Source: Verrucomicrobiia bacterium
Lineage (GTDB): Bacteria > Verrucomicrobiota > Verrucomicrobiia > Verrucomicrobiales > Akkermansiaceae
Assembly (NCBI GenBank): GCA_030430455.1
Contig: JAUIJB010000041.1
Location: forward strand, 1 to 35,472
Direction: 5' to 3'
DNA: 35,472 nt
The translations under genes were made by a program, and so were the position numbers. Below the pieces are notes generated by a model. The model was given only the letters and a program-made list of their open reading frames with translations, made no database searches and was not told the origin of the DNA. Positions 30,795 through 35,472 of this stretch are shown one piece after another; position 1 is the first letter of the stretch; each line of letters begins with the position of its first letter.

Positions 30795-32441
30795 TCAGGC
30801 CTTCGGCACCCGTAGCACGAAGCAGGCTCCCCTGCCGCCGCTGCGGTGGCTCAGCTCGCCTCCCATCTCGCGTGCCAGGCGTCGCGACAGCGCCAGGCCG
30901 AGTCCGACCCCCGGCTGGCTCTCGGCCGCCGCGTGGGCCGACTTGTGGAAGGGCTCGAAGATCCGCCTCGCCTCGGCCGGGGCGATCCCCGGACCGTCGT
31001 CGGCCACGCCGATCTCGATCCAGCGCCCATCGGCCTCGGCCACCCCGATGCGCACCTCGCACCCGCCGGCATACTTCGCCGCGTTGTCGACCAGGTTGAA
31101 GAGCACGTGCTCGATGGCCGCGCGGTCGCCGGTGAGGGTGAGACCGGGAGCGGGGAGGTCCAGCGACAACACCATGTCCGCAGCCGCAAGGCGCTCCTCG
31201 AAGCGCTCGCGCAGTTCGCCGAGCAGCCCGGCGACGTCCATCTCGCGCACCTCCGCCCGCGCGCTGCCACGCTCGATGCGCGAGAACGCGAGGACATTCT
31301 CGACGAGGTGCGACAAGCGGTCGGCCTCGCGGCGCAGGACGCGGAAGTAGTGGCCGCGCTTCTCCTCGTCGCGCACCGCGCCGCTGTCGAGCATGTCGGA
31401 GTAGAGCCGGAAGGTGGTCAGCGGCGTGCGCAGCTCGTGGGTCACGGCCGAGACGAAGGACGCGCGCCGCTCGCTCAGCCGGAGCACCCCGCGGATCATC
31501 ACCGCGCCACCGACCAGGGCCAGCAGGGCGGCCAGCCAGCCGGCACCGAGCGACAGCTTGAGCGGGGTGCCGAGCGTGGTCGTGGCCACCGGGACCTCGC
31601 CCGGGTCGAGCCGCCAAGGCAGCGCTGCCAGAGTCCACTCGTCGCCTTCTCCCGGCGCGACCCGCTCGAGCCCGGCGGCGGGGAGCAGGTCGCTGACCTC
31701 CTCCAGCAGGCGGTCGCGCAGCAGGCCGGTCTTCACCAGCGCACCATCGATCGCCTGGCCGAGCGCCTCGCCGTTGATCTGCACTTCGCGGAGCAGGACG
31801 AGGCGACCGTCGAACCAACTGGCCCGAAAGCCCTCGACCGCCGTCGCCACCGGCTGGAACACCGGCATCGAGATCGAGTTCTGCGCGATCATCTGCGAGT
31901 TCACGGCGTAGCCGCGCTTGCCCCGCTCGACCCGGCTGAGCTCCCTCTGGTAGTCCGGGCTCTGGCGCTCGCCCTGCGCCACCTTGCTGCCCCAGTTGGC
32001 GCTGTCGTTGTTCGCGAAGGTCAGGTTCTGGCCCTCCTGCACCGAGGCGCAGATAAGCGGGAACGAGGCGACAAAGCCGTTGCTGGCGAACAACTCGTTG
32101 CGCAACTGCTCGGCTTCCTCCCCGCCGGTCACGCCGCCGGACAGGGTGACCTTGCCCCCGGGCTCGATGCGGAAGCGTTGCTCGATCGCCTCCTGCGGCG
32201 GCGCGTCGAGCCAGTCCGCCGAGGCAATCCCGTTCTCGCCGATCACCACCGCGGAGGCCAGCGCGTCCATGCGCCACAGCGACAACCGCACGCGCTCCTC
32301 GAGGCCGGCCCGGGCGTCCGCCAGCGAGCGCTTGCGCTCGGCCTCGACCGCCTCGCGGGTCAGCCACGCCATCGCCGCCACGATCAGGCAGGCACAGGCT
32401 GCCAGCAGGCCCCAGATTCTCCATGAACCAACGCCCTTCAT
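30795..32441 (-). CDS. Membrane sensor histidine kinase (548 aa)
   Basis: It phosphorylates the response regulator encoded just before it. From ATG 32441: transmembrane helix 1 at ~10-27; periplasmic sensor region at ~30-295 with no recognised domain; transmembrane helix 2 at ~300-318; short linker; dimerisation domain with phospho-acceptor His335 in SAVTHELRTPL; and ATPase domain with N-box NLVDNAAKYAGG (~449-460), G1 DDGPGIAP (~481) and G2 GVGLGLALSRRLAREMGG. ATG 32441 overlaps the regulator stop by four bases (ATGA), so it is preferred to a methionine five codons earlier. There is no HAMP domain. The signal sensed is unknown. Confidence 0.93.
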   Translation of the reverse strand: MKGVGSWRIWGLLAACACLIVAAMAWLTREAVEAERKRSLADARAGLEERVRLSLWRMDALASAVVIGENGIASADWLDAPPQEAIEQRFRIEPGGKVTLSGGVTGGEEAEQLRNELFASNGFVASFPLICASVQEGQNLTFANNDSANWGSKVAQGERQSPDYQRELSRVERGKRGYAVNSQMIAQNSISMPVFQPVATAVEGFRASWFDGRLVLLREVQINGEALGQAIDGALVKTGLLRDRLLEEVSDLLPAAGLERVAPGEGDEWTLAALPWRLDPGEVPVATTTLGTPLKLSLGAGWLAALLALVGGAVMIRGVLRLSERRASFVSAVTHELRTPLTTFRLYSDMLDSGAVRDEEKRGHYFRVLRREADRLSHLVENVLAFSRIERGSARAEVREMDVAGLLGELRERFEERLAAADMVLSLDLPAPGLTLTGDRAAIEHVLFNLVDNAAKYAGGCEVRIGVAEADGRWIEIGVADDGPGIAPAEARRIFEPFHKSAHAAAESQPGVGLGLALSRRLAREMGGELSHRSGGRGACFVLRVPKA

Positions 32442-33121
32442 CGCGACACCCTCCACCCCTTTCCACGCACCGTCACGAGAAACTCCTGCGAGCGGTCGCG
32501 CAGCTTGGTGCGCAGGTGCATGATGTGCATGTCGAGCGTGCGCGTCTCGGTGCGGTCCGGGTCGAGTCCCCAGACGTGGCGCAGGATCTCGTCGCGGGCG
32601 ACGACCCGCTCGCCGGCGTCGAGCAGGTAGCGCAGCACCTCGGCCTCGCGCTCGGAAAGCTTTTCGGCCGAGCCGTCGCCGTGGCGGATCTCGCCTTCGC
32701 CGAAGTCGACCTCCCCGCCCGGGACCGGCATGACCAGCGCCGGCGCCCGGCGCTCGCAGCTGCGCCGCAGCACCGCCTCGACCCGGGCCAGCAGCTCGCG
32801 CACGCTGAAGGGCTTGAGGACGTAGTCGTCGGCACCCAGCTCGAGCCCGCGCACGCGGTCGTCCTCCTCGCCGCGGGCGGAGAGGATGATCACCGCCTGG
32901 CCCGGCCGGCGCTGCTTGAGCTCGGCGAGGATCGAGAAACCGTCGCGCCGCGGCAGCACCAGGTCGAGCAGAAGCAGGCGGTAGTTCGCCCGCAGCGCCA
33001 GCTCGAGCCCGCCCTCGCCGTCGCCGGCCTCGAGGGTCTCGTAGCCGGCGAATCCGAGGGCGTCGACGACCCCCTGCCGGACCGCCGGGTCGTCCTCGAT
33101 CACCAGGATGCTCGTCGCCAT
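32438..33121 (-). CDS. OmpR/PhoB-family response regulator (227 aa)
   Basis: The receiver domain (1-120) has acidic pocket Glu9-Asp10-Asp11, phospho-acceptor Asp53 (LLLLDLVLP), Ser81 and Lys103 (YVLKPF). A winged-helix DNA-binding domain follows at ~130-227 (LSEREAEVLRYLLDAGERVV, then TLDMHIMHLRTKL and VRGKGWRVSR). It acts as a dimer at direct-repeat operators. The gene is first in a two-gene operon with the kinase, overlapping by four bases. A pair of GTAAA direct repeats with 11-bp pitch lies about 100 bp upstream and could be its own operator. ATG 33121 is preceded by CC, not a Shine-Dalgarno site. Confidence 0.95.
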   Translation of the reverse strand: MATSILVIEDDPAVRQGVVDALGFAGYETLEAGDGEGGLELALRANYRLLLLDLVLPRRDGFSILAELKQRRPGQAVIILSARGEEDDRVRGLELGADDYVLKPFSVRELLARVEAVLRRSCERRAPALVMPVPGGEVDFGEGEIRHGDGSAEKLSEREAEVLRYLLDAGERVVARDEILRHVWGLDPDRTETRTLDMHIMHLRTKLRDRSQEFLVTVRGKGWRVSR

Positions 33122-33216
33122 GGATTCAACTCTTTACGGGCCGGCCCGGCTGGCCAAGCACCAAGCCGGACCAGCCCCGACGCCGGGCATCCTGCCACCC
33201 CTTCCCCGGTCCCACC

Positions 33217-33232
33217 GTAAACCCTTGGTAAA
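33217..33232. promoter_or_regulatory. Candidate OmpR/PhoB-type operator (GTAAA x2, 11-bp pitch)
   Basis: GTAAA at 33217-33221 and 33228-33232 are separated by CCCTTG, an 11-bp pitch, as in PhoB/OmpR direct-repeat sites. The pair lies between the response-regulator gene (minus, start 33121) and the small membrane protein gene (plus, start 33350), so it could serve either. AT-rich words are rare in this GC-rich gap. There is no experimental basis. Confidence 0.35.
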
Positions 33233-33349
33233 TCCGCAACACGGGGGCCAGGCGGGGGCTCCCCCGCCCCACCCGGCCCGCGGCACTCCAATCTTGCCCT
33301 CCAGCGGTCGAGGTGGCATCTTGCAAGGTGGTCCAACCCCAGCACCACC

Positions 33350-33715
33350 ATGAACGAGATCCTTCAAGCCTGGCGGCAAGTTGACCGCGACCGGATCGCG
33401 CTCATCCTGAGCGTCATCCCCGGTGCGGGCCATCTCTACAAGCACCACTACACCGCGGGCTTCGGCCTGCTCTTCGGCGGCAACATCCTCATGCTCTTCA
33501 TCGCCCTCCTGCTCGGGATGGCCACCTTCGGCCTGTCGATGATCGTCGTCCCCGTCGTCTACCTGTTCGCCGTCGCGGCGTCGGCCTACTACCTGCCCGA
33601 CTGGCACGGCCACCATGCCTACCTCCATCCGTGGCGCCACGAGATGGGAGGGGAGGCCGCGGCGCACATCGACGCGATCGAGGACATCGAGGGCGACGCC
33701 AAGCCCGCCGCGTAA
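33350..33715 (+). CDS. Small membrane protein, TM2-like (121 aa)
   Basis: The 121-residue protein begins MNEILQAWRQVDRDRIALIL, followed by IPGAGHLYKHHYTAGFGLLF, which resembles the turn-and-helix of TM2-type proteins. Two or three transmembrane segments follow at ~20-85 (GGNILMLFIALLLGMATFGL; MIVVPVVYLFAVAASAYYL), and the acidic C-terminus (residues 100-121) is soluble. I do not recognise a function. It is divergent from the two-component operon across 228 bp and could be a target of that regulator. ATG 33350 follows ACCACC with no Shine-Dalgarno site. Confidence 0.7.
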   Translation: MNEILQAWRQVDRDRIALILSVIPGAGHLYKHHYTAGFGLLFGGNILMLFIALLLGMATFGLSMIVVPVVYLFAVAASAYYLPDWHGHHAYLHPWRHEMGGEAAAHIDAIEDIEGDAKPAA

Positions 33716-33780
33716 ATTCGCCGTCAAGCGACCGGCGGCATCTTGCCGTCCAGCCGACATCGTCCCATCGTGGCCGATGC

Positions 33781-35052
33781 ATGAAGACGACGTTCCCTGC
33801 CTCCATCCTGCCCTCCCTGACCGCCCTCGCCGGCCTCGCCACCCTGCTTCCACTGCCGGCCTACCAGGTCCACGAGTGGGGCACCTTCACCACCGTCGCC
33901 GGCTCCGACGGCATCCTTCTCACCGGACTCCAGCGCGAGGAGGAACACCTGCCACCCTTCGTCCACCACCACCCCGGATTCGCGCCGGGGCCGCGGATCG
34001 CCAAGGCCATGCCGGTCCCGGTGCGCAACGTGCGGGTCAAGATGGAGACGCCGGTGATCTACTTCCACTCCGACGAGGCCCTGCAGGCGCGGGTCGCGGT
34101 CGGCTTCGAGGGCGGCACGATCTCCCAATGGTACCCCATGCGCCGTAGCGGTGAGAAGTTCACCCCCGGCCCGGCGAGCCTCCTCGGACTCACCGCCGGA
34201 AACCTTCTCGACTTCTCCCGCCCGTATCGCGGATCGATCGAGTGGCAGGTCGACGTCCTCTCCCCGCAGGAAAGCCGCGCGACCTCCCTGTTCCATCCCT
34301 CGGACATGCTCCAGTGGACCCACGCCCGGGTTCCCGAGGCCAACGTCGTGCGCGCCGCCAACGGCGAGACCGAGGGCTTCCTGTTCTACCGCGGCATGGG
34401 CGATTTCGACCCCGGCCTCCACACAAGCATCGGCAGCGACGAGACCCTCCGGCTCGGGAACCGCAGCGGCGGCGCCATCCCCTACCTGCTGGTCTACGAG
34501 CAGCTGCCCGACGGCAGCACGCGCTGGCTCGAGGTCGACGGTCTCGCCGAGGGTGCCAGCCTCGAGGTCAGCGAGGCGGAACTGCAACGCCATGATCGGG
34601 CCGACGAGGGGGTGGTTCCGGCCTTCCTCCTCATCAACTCCGCCACCCTGCGCCCCGTCACCAAGCCCTTCGACCGCGAGCTCTTCGAGGCCCTGCGCGA
34701 CCGGCTCGCCGAACAGGGCCTGCTGTTGAGCGAGGCCGAGGCGATGGTGAAGACCTGGTGGAACAGCTACTTCGGCAAGCCGGGCCTGCGGGTGTTCTGG
34801 GTCCTTCCGGCGGAGCGGACCGACGCGATCCTGCCGCTGGAGATCGAGCCGCAGCCCGCGAAGACCGTGCGCGTCCTGGTCGGCCGCTCCGAAATCATCC
34901 GCCCGCGGCAGGAGAAGCACTGGTTGGCCATCTCCGGATCCGGGGACCCCGACGAGAGCAGCCACTGGTCCCGCATCGTCTCCCAGGACCGCTTCGGCCT
35001 GGCCTACTCCGAACGCATCCACTCCCTCCGCCAGCAAGCCTCCGCGCGGTGA
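33781..35052 (+). CDS. Secreted VHEWGTF-type protein of unknown function (423 aa)
   Basis: ATG 33781 gives a signal peptide (MKTTFPASILPSLTALAGLA, then TLLPLPA) with the mature chain starting near YQVHEWGTFTTVAGSDG. That VHEWGTF opening is one I recall from uncharacterised secreted proteins of Planctomycetes and Verrucomicrobia; no activity is known to me. Other features: MPVPVRNVRVKMETPVIYFH (~80-100), a histidine cluster HHHP (~62), a beta-rich middle, PYLLVYEQLPDGS near 238, and TWWNSYFGKPGLRVFWVLP (~325-343). There is no transmembrane helix after the signal. It starts 65 bases after the small membrane protein gene, so the two may be cotranscribed. Confidence 0.8.
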   Translation: MKTTFPASILPSLTALAGLATLLPLPAYQVHEWGTFTTVAGSDGILLTGLQREEEHLPPFVHHHPGFAPGPRIAKAMPVPVRNVRVKMETPVIYFHSDEALQARVAVGFEGGTISQWYPMRRSGEKFTPGPASLLGLTAGNLLDFSRPYRGSIEWQVDVLSPQESRATSLFHPSDMLQWTHARVPEANVVRAANGETEGFLFYRGMGDFDPGLHTSIGSDETLRLGNRSGGAIPYLLVYEQLPDGSTRWLEVDGLAEGASLEVSEAELQRHDRADEGVVPAFLLINSATLRPVTKPFDRELFEALRDRLAEQGLLLSEAEAMVKTWWNSYFGKPGLRVFWVLPAERTDAILPLEIEPQPAKTVRVLVGRSEIIRPRQEKHWLAISGSGDPDESSHWSRIVSQDRFGLAYSERIHSLRQQASAR

Positions 35053-35081
35053 TCGTAGATCTCAGATCCTGGATCTTGGAT

Positions 35082-35237
35082 GGCGGATGGCGGATGGTAG
35101 ATGAGCTTGCCGGGGCAAATTACCAGCACTGCTCACTGCTCCCCGCTCTCCGCTCACGACACCCCGCACCTCACCCGCCCCCGAACCAAACGGGCCCCTC
35201 CGCCTCGGAGCACTTTTTACTTTCTACTTTTTACTCG
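35082..35237 (+). repeat. Intergenic repeat modules, copy 2 (reordered)
   Basis: GGCGGATGGCGGATG (35082-35096), GATGAGCTTG (35100-35109), CACTGCT x2 (35127-35140), CTCACCCGCCCCC (35170-35182) and TACTTTTTACTCG (35225-35237). The same words are at 21373-21592, but with the TACTTTTTACTCG block and the CACTGCT block in swapped positions. Both sets begin 20-30 bases after a plus-strand stop codon. Confidence 0.75.
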
Positions 35238-35288
35238 CCTGCCCGCCCTAGCTCGAGGACCGGCGGCGGGGCACTGCGCCGCATGCGA

Positions 35289-35364
35289 CCCATCGGACCG
35301 CAGGCTTCAGCCTGCCGAACCGCCCTTGCGCTCCGCTTCCACACCTCAAGGCCGACTGAAGTCC
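35289..35364. repeat. Double-palindrome dispersed repeat, copy 2
   Basis: Bases 35289-35315 are identical to 30614-30640 and end in the GCAGGCTTCAGCCTGC palindrome. GCCGACTGAAGTC at 35351-35363 matches the first 13 bases of the second palindrome of copy 1, but its last arm is lost (CCAATG replaces GGCGCT). Confidence 0.78.
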
Positions 35365-35472
35365 AATGCCTTTAAGGATTCAGCAGGCTCGACTGAGCAT
35401 ATTTTGCTTGTACTATTGGGGCAGCTGTTTTGATTGGGCGGATGCAGATGCAATCCGGGTCCACTCCTCACC

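Larger units (their letters stand above)
35053..35472. other. 420-bp non-coding end of window, mosaic of repeats
   Basis: No convincing gene was found. The stretch holds GATCT/GGATC words at about 35052-35079, the second set of intergenic modules (35082-35237), the double-palindrome repeat (35289-35364), and an AT-richer tail from about 35395 (TATTTTGCTTGTACTATTGG) with no clear assignment. Confidence 0.6.

Overview
The window is GC-rich chromosomal DNA. I infer a Verrucomicrobiota host (Verrucomicrobiales-like). The grounds are very large secreted LamG and beta-helix proteins with aspartate-rich calcium-binding tails, an ECF sigma factor paired with a YfbK-type von Willebrand A protein, a phage-CII-like regulator outside a phage, a VHEWGTF-type secreted protein, and start codons that mostly lack a Shine-Dalgarno sequence. 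No rRNA or marker gene is present to prove it.

Bases 1-9756 are the end of a tailed-phage prophage. The plus strand carries a tape-measure C-terminus cut by the window edge, three unrecognised structural genes, two tail-fibre-like genes, two further signal-peptide proteins (the second with a DUF4376-like end), and two tiny hydrophobic proteins. A strong hairpin terminator closes the module. A tyrosine integrase and an excisionase-like protein converge on that terminator from the other strand. The integrase abuts the 3' end of tRNA-Ser(CGA), the likely attachment site. The most unusual part is a short element, GTTGAC followed by a TCC core, repeated at five gene junctions exactly 19 or 22 nt before the next start codon. 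Three consecutive tail-region proteins also carry Sec signal peptides.

Bases 9757-19368 are host core genes: tRNA-Ser, queF-queC (7-deazaguanine and queuosine synthesis), a CII-like regulator, an 1801-residue secreted fusion (three LamG domains, an Ig-like domain, a sugar dehydrogenase-type propeller and a two-haem c-type cytochrome region), a tRNA-dihydrouridine synthase and coaD. Bases 19369-27454 hold a Na/phosphate symporter, a two-module beta-helix surface protein, cstA and a class I glutamine amidotransferase. Bases 27455-35472 hold an ECF sigma/vWA pair, an OmpR-type two-component system, a small membrane protein and a secreted protein of unknown function.

The host intergenic regions are rich in repeats: a 16-copy heptamer array followed by five 15-mers, other heptamer-periodic tracts, a module set present twice in different order, a palindromic 27-bp repeat present twice, a nested CGCAGATT inverted repeat, and a perfect 25-bp inverted repeat. 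No CRISPR array, insertion sequence or restriction system was seen.
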